Position numbers and translations under genes: made by a program | In this document: piece by piece, positions 1 to 9,027 of the stretch | Position numbering within the stretch: the stretch's first letter is position 1 | How the letters are laid out: each line of letters begins with the position of its first letter | The notes under the pieces: model-generated | Told to the model about the DNA's origin: nothing | Database searches by the model: none | What the model saw: only the letters and a program-made list of their open reading frames with translations | From: Parasutterella secunda | Lineage (GTDB): Bacteria > Pseudomonadota > Gammaproteobacteria > Burkholderiales > Burkholderiaceae_F | Assembly: GCF_023336895.1 (NCBI RefSeq) | Contig: NZ_JAMBLT010000001.1 | Span: 492,355-556,354, forward strand | DNA: 64,000 nucleotides | Direction of reading: 5' to 3'

Positions 1-88
1 CAAAGGCAATCTCCGGAACGTCTCCGACGGGCAAGCCTTGAAGCTGAGAGACAGAAAGGCGAAATCGGGCGCTATCGAATAAACTCAA
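1..88 (-). CDS. engB: EngB/YihA-type ribosome-biogenesis GTPase, N-terminal end only
   Basis: The gene runs off the left edge; only about 29 codons are present. The visible peptide begins LSLFDSARFRLSVSQLQG and ends with LPVGDVPEIAF. I recognise this as the N-terminus of the EngB/YihA GTPase family, where EIAFAGRSN (the P-loop) follows directly. The start is a TTG at 88-86, chosen because a GAGGA Shine-Dalgarno core lies about 8 nt upstream. EngB is a cytoplasmic GTPase needed for 50S subunit assembly. The P-loop itself lies outside the window, so the call rests on the N-terminal pattern alone. Confidence 0.6.
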   Translation of the reverse strand, partial: MSLFDSARFRLSVSQLQGLPVGDVPEIAF

Positions 89-165
89 AACGTGTTCCTC
101 GTAATTTTTATTGGGTTGACATATTAGATCGCCAATCTTATGCGTAGTTTAAGTTTTGGGCAAAT

Positions 166-192
166 AAAACCCGAAGCTAAACTTCGGGTTTT
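166..192 (-). terminator. Rho-independent terminator after the exchanger gene
   Basis: An 11-bp perfect inverted repeat (AAAACCCGAAG / CTTCGGGTTTT) with a 5-nt loop lies immediately beyond the stop codon of the minus-strand transporter gene. It has A/T runs on both sides, so it could work in both directions. Confidence 0.85.
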
Positions 193-196
193 AGAC

Positions 197-1882
197 TCAG
201 GCAACGCTGACAAAGGACCACATGATCAGTAAGACGAGCTGTCCGGTCAAAATTCTCAAAAACATAGCCAAGGGGTAAACCGTTGAGTAGGCAACAGCAG
301 AAGAGTTTTTCTCTGACAATGTGGCTGCGTAGGCAAGGGTGGGCGGATCAGTCGTTGCACCTGCCATTAAACCCACAATGCTATGGTAGTTGATGTGAAA
401 AAAGTGTCTGGCAATACAGCCCACTGTTAAAAGCGGAATGATTGTCACCAACAGACCTAAAACAACATAAAGAGGGCCGTTACCAACTAAAAGCGCGTCC
501 ACAAAATTTTCACCGGCAGCCAGTCCCACGCTGGCAAGGAAAAGAGAAATGCCTAATTCGCGTAGCATTAGGTTGGCCGAAGAAGTCGTATAAGTGACCA
601 GACGGAATAAAGAACCGAACCGCCCAAACAAAATCGCAATAATAAGCGGACCGCCCGCTAAGCCAAGTTTTAACGGAACGGGCATACCGGGGATGACAAT
701 TGGAAGAGAGCCAAAGAGAATGCCCACGGCAATGCCAATGAAGATAGCAATCAGATTGGGGTGTTCCAATCGCTTGATCTTATTGCCTAAACGATCTTCC
801 AATCGTTTGATGGAATTGACTGGGCCTACGCAATACAGTTCATCGCCCATTTGAATATGCAGATTTTGATACGGGAAAAGCTGCATACCTGCTCGATAAA
901 CGCGGGTGATATTGACTCCGTCAGAATGACTTAAATGCAAATCGGCAACGGTCAGTCCGTTTATTTCCGTACGAGTAACCGATAGGCGTTTGCTGGTGAT
1001 GGGGGAGTGCTCCGTTGCCAGATCTGCCTTTTTATCTTCTTCGCCGAAAAACGCCACAATGGCGTCCTTATTTTCTTCCCCGGAGACGATGCGCACAACG
1101 TCGCCCACATGAACCAGAGATTCAGAACTGGGGCTGGAAATAACTCCGTCATGCAAAATGCGTGAACAGATAAACGGACGAGCAATAAAGGCGCGGATGT
1201 CTCCAATGCTTCGACCTTCTAGCGCCCGGTTTGTGACGCACACGTGAAAGAAAATAGAAACGTGGTTGGAGGCTTTTTCTTCCGCTTCCCAATGCTGGTC
1301 TTCTTCCTTCATGTCAATTTTGAAGATAAAACGGAGGGCAATGGCGGTACCGATGATACTCACCACACCAAGCGGGTAGGCACACGCATAAGCCACCGCA
1401 ATGTCTTCACCTTGGTAATTGAGTTGAGCAAGGGCCTCTTGGGTGGCACCCAAACCCGGCGTGTTTGTGACGGCACCGTAATGAACTCCGAGCATCTGAG
1501 CCAGGGAAAGCGTGTCAGAGAAGCAAAAGTAAAGGACAATCGTAACGATGACGCTTAAAACGACTGCGAGCACCATCAGTCCGTTTAAAACGATTCCTCC
1601 ACTTTTAAAGGATGAAAAGAAAGACGGCCCCACTTGCAAACCGATAAAAAAGACAAAGAGAATGAGTCCGAAGTCACGAATAAAACCCAGAACAGTGGGA
1701 TCGACCTTCATGCCGAGATAGTTGAGCAAAAGGCCTGTAAATAAAACAAAGGTAACACCGAGAGAGACCCCGAAAATTTTTATTTTGCCCAGCGCCATTC
1801 CCAACGCAATAACGATGGAATAGGCTAGCAAAATATGAGCGATCGAATTCGGGGTGGAAAATAATGCAATAAGCCAATCCAT
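197..1882 (-). CDS. Aspartate:alanine exchanger (AAEx/AspT, YidE/YbjL-like) family transporter
   Basis: This 561-residue integral membrane protein has the layout of the AAEx family: an N-terminal half with about five membrane segments, a central hydrophilic part from about residue 200 to 380 with two RCK_C/TrkA-C-like domains, and a second membrane half. The glycine-rich segments GVHYGAVTNTPGLGAT and GLMAGATTDPPTLAYA are the paired family repeats. Characterised members exchange aspartate for alanine or handle dicarboxylates, while E. coli YidE and YbjL are uncharacterised, so the substrate is unknown. A close paralogue of the same length lies at 18823-20508. It is monocistronic, with its own terminator, and starts at ATG. 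Confidence 0.88.
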   Translation of the reverse strand: MDWLIALFSTPNSIAHILLAYSIVIALGMALGKIKIFGVSLGVTFVLFTGLLLNYLGMKVDPTVLGFIRDFGLILFVFFIGLQVGPSFFSSFKSGGIVLNGLMVLAVVLSVIVTIVLYFCFSDTLSLAQMLGVHYGAVTNTPGLGATQEALAQLNYQGEDIAVAYACAYPLGVVSIIGTAIALRFIFKIDMKEEDQHWEAEEKASNHVSIFFHVCVTNRALEGRSIGDIRAFIARPFICSRILHDGVISSPSSESLVHVGDVVRIVSGEENKDAIVAFFGEEDKKADLATEHSPITSKRLSVTRTEINGLTVADLHLSHSDGVNITRVYRAGMQLFPYQNLHIQMGDELYCVGPVNSIKRLEDRLGNKIKRLEHPNLIAIFIGIAVGILFGSLPIVIPGMPVPLKLGLAGGPLIIAILFGRFGSLFRLVTYTTSSANLMLRELGISLFLASVGLAAGENFVDALLVGNGPLYVVLGLLVTIIPLLTVGCIARHFFHINYHSIVGLMAGATTDPPTLAYAATLSEKNSSAVAYSTVYPLAMFLRILTGQLVLLIMWSFVSVA

Positions 1883-1997
1883 GGTGGTAAATCAGCTATT
1901 AATACAAAAAAGCTGCAAAGCAATTTACCACTGATGAACTAGCTCGTATATAGAAAAAATCCCTAATTTCTCAATAAGTTAAAAGACTTAAGGCAGA

Positions 1998-3272
1998 TTA
2001 GATATCGGCAGGGACGATTTCGTTTGTCCAAAGATCTTCCAAGGAATCCCGTCTGCGAATTAATTGCGATGTTTTGCCACTAACCAGGACTTCAGCGGGC
2101 AGTCTTCTGGAGTTATAACGCGAAGCCATACTCATGCCATAGGCGCCTGCCATTGTTACGGCTAAAAGTTCTCCGGCTTGAGCGGGCAGGACGCGGTCTC
2201 TGGCGAGCCAGTCGCTGGATTCACAAACCGGTCCTACAACATCAAAGAGTACTTCGGGACAATCACTCTGGCGGATGGGCAACACCGGCATCCAAGCGGC
2301 ATAAAGAGCCGGACGAATCAGATCGTTCATGCCGGCATCGGTAATCAGAAAGTGTTTAACCGGCGTTGTCTTGACATATTGCACAGAACACAAAAGAAGA
2401 CCGGCAGCCGCGACAATGGAACGGCCCGGCTCCATGACGATTCTCAAGTGATCAAAACCGCTTTGGGTCAATCGGCTTTTTAAACCGAGAACAAGATTTT
2501 CAATGGGTTCGACTGTTTCATCCCGATAACAGACGCCGACGCCGCCCCCGAAATCAATGTCTTTTAGTTCAATTCCGGCGGCACGAAGCTTCTTTAGTAA
2601 ATCCAATAGCCTGTCGCAGGCATCAAAATACGGCTCAAAAGAGGTCAGTTGAGAGCCGATATGACAGTCTATTCCGGCAAGTTCAACAGATTCACAAACA
2701 GCGGCTCGTTTCAATAAGCCGAAGGCACTGTAAAAATCAACGCCAAACTTATTGGTCTTTAATCCCGTGGAAATATAGGGGTGAGTGTGCGCGTCAACAT
2801 CCGGGTTAACTCGGAAATAAACCCGAGGTCTGCAATGCATCTGAGCGGCAATTTTTGCCAGGCGTTCAAATTCCGGTTCACTTTCAATGTTGAAAACCCC
2901 AACCCCAGCGGACAACGCCACTCGAATTTCTTCCTCAGTTTTTCCCACTCCGCTAAAAACGATTTTTTTAGGATCAGCTCCGATCTGCAGAACTCTAGCC
3001 AATTCTCCCAGAGAGACAATGTCAAATCCCCATCCTCTCTTTTGAAGAATTTTCAGAATGGCCAGGTTGGAATTCGCCTTGACGGCGTAACACAACTTGT
3101 GGGCTATATTGCAGAAAGCCGTCTCATACTTTTGCGTAGCCTCTTCAATGGTTTGACGTGAGTAGACGTACAAAGGCGTGCCGTATTGGCTAGCCAAGTC
3201 ACAGAGCGCCACCTCCTCACAGTATAGTGACGAGGCGCGGTAGGAAAAATGAGCGGACGGCAGAGAACCCAT
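1998..3272 (-). CDS. lysA: Diaminopimelate decarboxylase
   Basis: A 424-residue fold-III PLP enzyme that decarboxylates meso-diaminopimelate to L-lysine, the last step of lysine synthesis, in the cytoplasm. The PLP lysine lies in CYAVKANSN near residue 65. Further marks are the HIGSQ loop, the glycine-rich GGGVGVCY phosphate-binding segment, EPGRSIVA, and the C-terminal VGPVCESSDWLARDR segment carrying the catalytic cysteine. Length fits the family. It lies 9 nt downstream of lptM and shares its transcript; lptM-lysA is a common order in beta- and gammaproteobacteria. Confidence 0.96.
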   Translation of the reverse strand: MGSLPSAHFSYRASSLYCEEVALCDLASQYGTPLYVYSRQTIEEATQKYETAFCNIAHKLCYAVKANSNLAILKILQKRGWGFDIVSLGELARVLQIGADPKKIVFSGVGKTEEEIRVALSAGVGVFNIESEPEFERLAKIAAQMHCRPRVYFRVNPDVDAHTHPYISTGLKTNKFGVDFYSAFGLLKRAAVCESVELAGIDCHIGSQLTSFEPYFDACDRLLDLLKKLRAAGIELKDIDFGGGVGVCYRDETVEPIENLVLGLKSRLTQSGFDHLRIVMEPGRSIVAAAGLLLCSVQYVKTTPVKHFLITDAGMNDLIRPALYAAWMPVLPIRQSDCPEVLFDVVGPVCESSDWLARDRVLPAQAGELLAVTMAGAYGMSMASRYNSRRLPAEVLVSGKTSQLIRRRDSLEDLWTNEIVPADI

Positions 3273-3281
3273 GGTACTTGA

Positions 3282-3437
3282 CTATTCAGGTACGTTGAGG
3301 GGATCGGCTTCGATATCCGAAACCGATTCCTGCGGAGCCTGTCCGCGGTCGGGTAAATAAAGATCACCTTTAATGCCGCAGGCCGTCAAAAGAACGGCGG
3401 CAGCCAAAATCGCTAAAATCTGTCTCATGTTTTGCAT
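3282..3437 (-). CDS. lptM: LptM (YifL-like) small lipoprotein
   Basis: A 51-codon gene. The product starts MQNMRQILAILAAAV, has a lipobox LTAC with the lipidated cysteine at residue 20, and continues GIKGDLYLPD, the signature of the YifL/LptM family (CGxKGxLYxP). Known LptM is an outer-membrane lipoprotein that binds the LptD/LptE LPS translocon and helps LptD form its native disulfides. The rest is a short acidic tail. An alternative start is the second ATG three codons later (3428). It lies directly upstream of lysA and diverges from cyaY, the usual neighbourhood for yifL-like genes. Confidence 0.9.
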   Translation of the reverse strand: MQNMRQILAILAAAVLLTACGIKGDLYLPDRGQAPQESVSDIEADPLNVPE

Positions 3438-3453
3438 GTATTAACGGTTAAAA

Positions 3454-3771
3454 ATGACGGAAACGGAGTTTATCGAACTCGCAGAGTCAACTTTACAACG
3501 AATCCAATCGGCTGTCGAAGCGGTCGATGACGATTTAGACGTTGATCGTCAGGGTAATGTTTTGACCATAGAATTTGATGACGGCTTTCAAATTGTCATC
3601 AATAGTCAGACACCGACTCAACAGTTGTGGCTTGCAAGCGTAAAAGGTGGCCATCACTACGAACGAAATGCCGGAGAGTGGCTTGACACTTGCACCAGAC
3701 GAAGCATTTTTAAAGATCTGTCCTCGCTATTGACGCAAAAGCTCGGCCGAGCGGTCGAGCTTATCGCGTAA
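3454..3771 (+). CDS. cyaY: Frataxin-like iron-binding protein CyaY
   Basis: A 105-residue cytoplasmic protein of the frataxin family. The acidic first helix (MTETEFIELAE, then AVEAVDDDLDVD) is the iron-binding ridge. The beta-sheet core carries LTIEFDDGFQIVINSQTPTQQLWLAS, a near-perfect family signature, followed by the conserved W in GEWLDTCTR. CyaY modulates iron-sulfur cluster assembly on IscS/IscU. It is transcribed divergently from lptM-lysA with a 16-nt gap between start codons, so promoters must overlap the neighbouring coding starts. Confidence 0.95.
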   Translation: MTETEFIELAESTLQRIQSAVEAVDDDLDVDRQGNVLTIEFDDGFQIVINSQTPTQQLWLASVKGGHHYERNAGEWLDTCTRRSIFKDLSSLLTQKLGRAVELIA

Positions 3772-3783
3772 GACGGTTATACG

Positions 3784-6147
3784 TTAGAAAATCTGATCAC
3801 GGATGGTTTCTGTGATCGGATCGACTTCGCCCGGAGTGCTTGTTTCTCCAAGTCCTAGGGTTTGGACTGTATCGCCAACCTGATCCGCATAGAAGGGCTG
3901 ACCGTTGATTTCGGCGACGTCAGCCGGTTGAGGTCGGTAGTATTCTGGCGCATTCTTTAAAACGGCCTTCATGTAATTGACCCACACAGGCAAGACAAGT
4001 CCAGCACCGTAAGCATTGGCGCCAAGCGATTTCGGTTGGTCGTAACCCATCCAACCCACCGCGGTGATTTCACCGGCGTAGCCCGCGAACCACGCGTCAA
4101 GAGCATCGTTGGTCGTACCGGTTTTAACCCCCATGTCTTCACGCTTTAAGGCGTTTCCGGCACGGCGACCCGTTCCGCGAACGGCCACACCGTGCAACAA
4201 AGAATTCATCACGTAAGCGTTTCTAGCATCAATGGTGCGCGGTGCACCGTCACCAACCTTGGCATTGTGCGCCTGCATGAGTACGTTGCCTTCGGAGTCG
4301 GTTACTTTTTCAATCAAGTAGGGTTGCACTAAATAACCACCGTTGGCGAAAACGGAGTAGCCGGCTACCATTTCCCAGGGCGTAACGGAGCCAACCCCCA
4401 AAGCCAAGGTCAGAAGCGGCGGATGGTTCTTCGGGTCAAAGCCAAACCGAGAAATGTATTGCTGGGCGTAATAAGGATCAATGGCCTGGACGATTCTAAT
4501 CGAGACCAAGTTCTTGGAACGGGCGATTGCATCGGCCAGTGTCATCGGACCGTCGTATTTACGATCATCATTTCTTGGTTCCCACAGTTTGCCGCCGGTT
4601 AAACGCGGATCAATGGAAAGCGGAGCATCATTGATGATCGTGGCTGGAGTAAAGCCCTTATCGAGAGCCGCAGAATAGATAAAGGGTTTGAAACTCGAAC
4701 CCGGTTGACGCCAAGCTTGAGTGACGTGATTGAATTGATTGATCTTAAAGTCAAATCCACCCACCAGTGAATAAATGGCACCGGTATTAAAGTTAGCCGA
4801 AATAAAGGCGCTTTCTACAGCAGGAATTTGTCCCAAAGACCATTTGCCTTTGTTGTCCTGAGTGACACGCACCACGGCTCCGACTCGCAATTCTTTTTCC
4901 TTGTAGCGGCCTTTAAGCGTTTTACCCTTTTGAGCGATAAAGCGTTGGGCAAAGGCAAAGCCCTTAGCATCCAAAGAGACCGTTTCACCGTTATAGAGTT
5001 GAACAGTCATCAATTTTGGTGTTAATTGCGTGACTACCCCCGGCAAAAGGTTGGAGCTGGATATCACCTTTGATAAGGCCATTCGGATATTAGCTTCACG
5101 CGTGTCTTCATGGGAAATATCGGCATAGCCTTCCACACCGCGATAACCGTAGCGACGATCGTACTCAATCATGTTCTGTCGAACGGTGTTGCTGGCAATT
5201 AATTGATCGCGGCTTCTGATGGTCGTGTAGACATTGATGCCTTGATCATAAATGGTGTCCTTGAAATAAGGTAGCATCAGCATGCGCGCAAGTTCAGCAA
5301 TGTAGCCGGCGTGCAGCTCCTGAGTTTGCAGTTGCGTTTTTTGCTGTTCGGCGGTGCTTTGACGAACTTCAATCGGCTGAGCTATGGCCGAAGCATAGGT
5401 GATCTCATCAATGTAGCCCAGATTGAACATTCGTCCCAAAACATAGTTGCGGCGCATCGTAGCACGGCGCATATTCACCAACGGGTTATAAGCACTCGGC
5501 GCAACGGGCAGACCGGCCAAGACGGCGGCTTCCGAAATGGAAAGATCCCGGAGATCTTTTCCAAAGTAGGTTTTTGCGGCACTGCCGAACCCGTAGGAGC
5601 GGTGACCTAAGAAGATCTGGTTGGCATAGACCTCAAAAATCTTGTCTTTGGAGAGATTTTGTTCAATTTTGAAAGCTAAGGCTACTTCGTAAAGCTTGCG
5701 GGTGTAGCTTCTTTCAGAACTCAAGAAAAAGTTTCTTGCTACCTGCATCGTGATGGTGCTGCCACCTTGTCCGCGACGGCCAGTGATGAGGTTGGCGAGC
5801 GCGGCGCGTGCAATTCCCATGAATTCAATGCCGGAGTGCTCATAAAAACCATTATCTTCAGCAGCAAGGATTGCCAACTTGACGTGCCGGGGAATTTCGT
5901 CAAACGGGACGTAATCACGGCGTTCTTCACCAAATTCGCCGATTAGATCACCGTCGGCGGTGTAAATGCGCAGGGGCACTTTGGGACGATACTGTGTTAA
6001 TGCGTCAATGGGCGGCAGTTGATAGTAGACAACAGAAAAGACAACAAGTCCCATGCCAATAGCCGCTCCTGCACCGCAGAAACCGGAGATGGCCAGCCAC
6101 TTCAACGCTTTTTTGAACCAAGATTTTTGAGTTTTATTTGTCTTCAT
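3784..6147 (-). CDS. mrcA: Penicillin-binding protein 1A (bifunctional transglycosylase/transpeptidase)
   Basis: A class A PBP that polymerises and cross-links peptidoglycan from the inner membrane. After a short basic cytoplasmic tail and one membrane anchor (about residues 23-45) comes the GT51 domain with EDNGFYEHSG and RRGQGGSTITMQVARN. An OB-like insert follows, then the transpeptidase domain with the catalytic SSFK (in PGSSFKPF), SKN (in RSKNLVSIR) and KTGTTND. ATG at 6147 (MKTNKTQK) is preferred; an in-frame TTG at 6177 would add ten residues. Neither has a strong Shine-Dalgarno. It is tail-to-tail with cyaY, 12 nt apart. Confidence 0.95.
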   Translation of the reverse strand: MKTNKTQKSWFKKALKWLAISGFCGAGAAIGMGLVVFSVVYYQLPPIDALTQYRPKVPLRIYTADGDLIGEFGEERRDYVPFDEIPRHVKLAILAAEDNGFYEHSGIEFMGIARAALANLITGRRGQGGSTITMQVARNFFLSSERSYTRKLYEVALAFKIEQNLSKDKIFEVYANQIFLGHRSYGFGSAAKTYFGKDLRDLSISEAAVLAGLPVAPSAYNPLVNMRRATMRRNYVLGRMFNLGYIDEITYASAIAQPIEVRQSTAEQQKTQLQTQELHAGYIAELARMLMLPYFKDTIYDQGINVYTTIRSRDQLIASNTVRQNMIEYDRRYGYRGVEGYADISHEDTREANIRMALSKVISSSNLLPGVVTQLTPKLMTVQLYNGETVSLDAKGFAFAQRFIAQKGKTLKGRYKEKELRVGAVVRVTQDNKGKWSLGQIPAVESAFISANFNTGAIYSLVGGFDFKINQFNHVTQAWRQPGSSFKPFIYSAALDKGFTPATIINDAPLSIDPRLTGGKLWEPRNDDRKYDGPMTLADAIARSKNLVSIRIVQAIDPYYAQQYISRFGFDPKNHPPLLTLALGVGSVTPWEMVAGYSVFANGGYLVQPYLIEKVTDSEGNVLMQAHNAKVGDGAPRTIDARNAYVMNSLLHGVAVRGTGRRAGNALKREDMGVKTGTTNDALDAWFAGYAGEITAVGWMGYDQPKSLGANAYGAGLVLPVWVNYMKAVLKNAPEYYRPQPADVAEINGQPFYADQVGDTVQTLGLGETSTPGEVDPITETIRDQIF

Positions 6148-6256
6148 ATCAGTCAGAATTCGGGACAGTTGGGCCAAGGAGAAAAAATGAAAAGGGGGAA
6201 TAAATAAACCGATCTTGAACCAGCAACCGAACGGACAGAATACTACCGTTTTAGGG

Positions 6257-6288
6257 GGTATTTTGCGAGCACTTAACGAAAAAATACC
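6257..6288. promoter_or_regulatory. 8-bp inverted repeat in the mrcA/thioesterase divergent region
   Basis: GGTATTTT and AAAATACC form a perfect inverted repeat separated by 16 nt, in the 243-nt intergenic region between the divergent mrcA and thioesterase starts. It could be an operator or part of overlapping promoters. No known regulator motif was recognised. Confidence 0.35.
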
Positions 6289-6390
6289 GTAACAAATTTA
6301 AGGAGATATGAAAAAATGTCGACGAAGCGAGCGCCTTTTTGCCAAAATTCGCTATGCTTTCAACTTTCTTTTCAAGATTAGTACAGAAAA

Positions 6391-6858
6391 ATGATCGATA
6401 TTTATCAACACAGTTTTAAGGTTGGTCCGGAATCCATTGATATTTTGAAACATGTCAATAATCGGGAATACCTTCGTTGGATGGAAAAAGCAGCGATGGC
6501 TCACGCCGCTTCTTTAGGGTGCGGAGCGAAGGAATGTTTGGAGCGTGGCGAAGTCTGGGTCGCCAGAGAACATTGGATCGAGTATTTGAGACCGTGCTAT
6601 GAAGGCGATGAATTGACAATTTATTCTTGGGTTGAAAACCTTTCCGGTCCTCGATCGCTTCGCCGTTACGCGATTAAACGCGGCTCCCGCGTGGTTAGCC
6701 TCGGCGCAACGGAATGGGTTTATATCAACTATAAAACCGGTCATGTTATGGATGTGCCCGATGATGTCGCCGAACACTTCAAAATCATCGCTAACGATGA
6801 CCAACGGTTGACGGATTTAGGGATTGCCCGCAGTGTTCGATTTGAACCGCATTATTAA
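6391..6858 (+). CDS. 4HBT hotdog-fold acyl-CoA thioesterase
   Basis: A 155-residue single hotdog-domain protein of the YbgC/FadM-like 4-hydroxybenzoyl-CoA thioesterase group. VNNREYLRWMEKAAMAHA holds the typical Asn-Arg and the hotdog helix, followed by EHWIEYLRPCYEGDELTIYSWV and the paired strand LGATEWVYINYKTGHVMDVP. Such enzymes hydrolyse acyl-CoA thioesters in the cytoplasm; the substrate cannot be read from sequence. It lies upstream of the mla operon in the same direction, but an 89-nt gap with a small palindrome separates them. Confidence 0.82.
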   Translation: MIDIYQHSFKVGPESIDILKHVNNREYLRWMEKAAMAHAASLGCGAKECLERGEVWVAREHWIEYLRPCYEGDELTIYSWVENLSGPRSLRRYAIKRGSRVVSLGATEWVYINYKTGHVMDVPDDVAEHFKIIANDDQRLTDLGIARSVRFEPHY

Positions 6859-6947
6859 GTGGGATAGGGCTGATCTCAGCGTATAATTGAAAAATTCTGA
6901 ATGCTTATTCAGTCTATTGATATTGATTGCCGAAAAAGGAATCACGA

Positions 6948-7748
6948 GTGAGTGATTTTGTAACAGTTCAAGACGTAACTTTTGGATACGGTCGCCGTGT
7001 CATTCTCGATGATGTGACGCTGCATTTCGGCCGTGGGCAGGTTGTTGCCATTATGGGCGGCTCTGGCATGGGGAAAACAACGCTTTTAAAGTTAATTGGC
7101 GGAATTGAAACCCCAGATAAAGGCACAATTTTAATCGATGGCGAACCGCTGGATACGTCAGATAAGGAAAAACTTTACGCGCAACGTCGCCGCATGGGGA
7201 TGCTCTTTCAATTTGGAGCACTCTTTACCGATATGTCCGTTTTGGATAACGTTGCCTTTCCGTTGCGCGAGCAGACAAAGCTCAGTGAAGAATTGATTAT
7301 TCGTATGGCGTTGATGAAATTAAATGCCGTCGGCCTTCGTGGTGCGGCTGATTTGATGCCCAGCGAAATTTCTGGCGGGATGTCGCGTCGTGTGGCACTG
7401 GCTCGTGCAACGGCCCTGGATCCAGAACTTATCATGTATGACGAACCGTTTGCCGGGTTGGATCCGATTTCTATGGGGGTGACTGCTCGGCTGATCCGTG
7501 ATTTAAATGATGCTCTCAATGCGACGAGCATCATTGTCACGCACGATGTACCGGAGACTTTTGCTATCGCCGATTATGTCTACATGATTTCGTCAGGACG
7601 GATCGCTGCAGAAGGAACTCCGCAGGAGTTATCCGCTTCGACTGATCCTTACGTTCGTCAATTTATTGATGGTGCTCCGGACGGTCCGGTGGCTTTCCAT
7701 TATCCGGCCGAGCCGATTGCAGAAGAATTTGGAGTACACGCACCATGA
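6948..7748 (+). CDS. mlaF: Mla phospholipid transport ABC ATPase MlaF
   Basis: ATPase of the MlaFEDB inner-membrane complex, which moves phospholipids between the outer and inner membranes to keep outer-membrane lipid asymmetry. Walker A is GGSGMGKTT, the signature is the divergent SGGMSRRVALA, Walker B is LIMYDEPF and the H-loop is VTHD. The GTG at 6948 (VSDFVTVQDV) is preferred over an in-frame TTG at 6927 because AAGGA sits upstream at Shine-Dalgarno distance. A 6-bp palindrome CTGAAT-gctt-ATTCAG (6897-6912) precedes the operon. The stop overlaps the mlaE start (ATGA). Confidence 0.95.
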   Translation: MSDFVTVQDVTFGYGRRVILDDVTLHFGRGQVVAIMGGSGMGKTTLLKLIGGIETPDKGTILIDGEPLDTSDKEKLYAQRRRMGMLFQFGALFTDMSVLDNVAFPLREQTKLSEELIIRMALMKLNAVGLRGAADLMPSEISGGMSRRVALARATALDPELIMYDEPFAGLDPISMGVTARLIRDLNDALNATSIIVTHDVPETFAIADYVYMISSGRIAAEGTPQELSASTDPYVRQFIDGAPDGPVAFHYPAEPIAEEFGVHAP

Positions 7749-8521
7749 ATGCATTGATTGATTTAGGCGCCTGGACTCTGGAACAAGTCCGCCATGTCGG
7801 ACGAATGGCCATTTTTGCGCTGCAGCTTTTTAAAGAGTTGCCCGCCTCTTTGGCCCGTTTTTGGCTTGTGGTTCAACAAATTCACTTCATCGGTAACTAC
7901 TCCCTGCTGATTATTGCTGTTTCAGGGTTGTTTGTCGGATTTGTCTTGGCGCTTCAGGGTTACTACATTTTGGTCAGTTACGGCAGTGAGCAAGCCTTGG
8001 GTGTCATGGTTGCTTTGTCATTGGCTCGTGAATTGGGCCCGGTTGTGGCGGCATTGCTTTTTGCCGGACGGGCCGGTACGTCGCTTACTGCAGAAATCGG
8101 TTTGATGCGAGCCGGAGAACAGGTGGCCGCCATGGAAATGATGGGTGTGGATCCCGTTCGTCGTGTGTTGGCGCCTCGTTTCTGGGGGGTACTGATTTCA
8201 TTGCCGCTATTGGCTTGTATTTTTACCGCTGTCGGTATTTTCGGCGCTTGGATCGTCGGTGTTGTGATGATTGGGGTCGATGGCGGTGCATTCTGGTCAC
8301 AGATGCAAGCCGGCGTGGATGTGTTTTCAGACGTAGGCAATAGTGTTATCAAATCTGTGGTTTTCGCTGTTGCAGTAGGATTAATTTCTCTTTATCAAGG
8401 CTACAACGCAAGGCCGACTCCGGAGGGCGTCTCACGTGCGACGACTCGTACGGTGGTCATTTCTTCGTTGATGGTTTTAGGGCTCGACTTCATTATGACA
8501 GCCCTGATGTTCTCGGTTTAG
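7745..8521 (+). CDS. mlaE: Mla ABC permease MlaE
   Basis: A 258-residue MlaE/YrbE-type permease with about five to six membrane segments; two copies form the membrane core of MlaFEDB. The conserved cytoplasmic helix is LARELGPVVAALLFAGRAGTS followed by EIGLMRAGEQVAAMEMMGVDP, the most diagnostic stretch of the family. It overlaps mlaF by four bases, indicating translational coupling, and is followed after 13 nt by mlaD. Confidence 0.96.
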   Translation: MNALIDLGAWTLEQVRHVGRMAIFALQLFKELPASLARFWLVVQQIHFIGNYSLLIIAVSGLFVGFVLALQGYYILVSYGSEQALGVMVALSLARELGPVVAALLFAGRAGTSLTAEIGLMRAGEQVAAMEMMGVDPVRRVLAPRFWGVLISLPLLACIFTAVGIFGAWIVGVVMIGVDGGAFWSQMQAGVDVFSDVGNSVIKSVVFAVAVGLISLYQGYNARPTPEGVSRATTRTVVISSLMVLGLDFIMTALMFSV

Positions 8522-8534
8522 AAAGGGGTTTTCG

Positions 8535-9020
8535 ATGGAACGAAAAGCAGATCGCAAACGCGGAGTTGAGCTCATGGTGGGGCTTTTTGTTGTTGCCGGC
8601 TTTGCCGCGTTGCTTTTTACGGCACTTCAGGCCGCCAATTTGGGAAGTTTTTCATGGTCTCAGAAAACCTATACGGTGGAGGCAATGTTTGACAATATCG
8701 GTGGTCTGAAACCCAGAGCGCCGGTAAAAAGCGCTGGTGTTGTCATCGGCCGCGTTGAGAGCGTGAATTTTGATAACGAACTCTTCCAAGCTCGCGTGAC
8801 AATGACAATTGACTCGCAATATCAGTTCCCAACGGATACGGAAGCACAAATTTTAACTTCCGGTCTTCTGGGCGAACAATACATCGGATTTGTTGCCGGT
8901 GCCGATGAAGAAGTTTTGGAAACGGGCGGCAAGATTCGTCGTACGCAGTCGGCTATGGTGCTTGAGCAGATGATCAGCAAATTCATGTACAGTTTTGTAG
9001 AAAATAAAGATAAGGAATAA
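8535..9020 (+). CDS. mlaD: Mla MCE-domain protein MlaD
   Basis: A 161-residue periplasmic MCE-domain protein anchored by one N-terminal membrane helix (VGLFVVAGFAALLFTALQ). Hexamers of MlaD form the lipid tunnel on top of MlaE. The MCE domain spans about residues 40-120, with FDNIGGLKPRAPVKSAGVVIG and the LTSGLLGEQYIGF segment near its end. Length and position (third in mlaFED) are normal for betaproteobacteria. Confidence 0.95.
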   Translation: MERKADRKRGVELMVGLFVVAGFAALLFTALQAANLGSFSWSQKTYTVEAMFDNIGGLKPRAPVKSAGVVIGRVESVNFDNELFQARVTMTIDSQYQFPTDTEAQILTSGLLGEQYIGFVAGADEEVLETGGKIRRTQSAMVLEQMISKFMYSFVENKDKE

Positions 9021-9027
9021 TCCGGCT

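Noticed and set aside
1..147. Plus-strand open frame ending at TAG 145-147 as the 3' end of an upstream gene
   Set aside because: The minus-strand reading gives a recognisable EngB N-terminus with a ribosome site; the plus-strand peptide is Arg-rich and not recognisable.
6148..6177. TTG at 6177 as the mrcA start
   Set aside because: In frame, but the ATG at 6147 gives the normal short basic tail before the membrane anchor, and neither site has a convincing Shine-Dalgarno.
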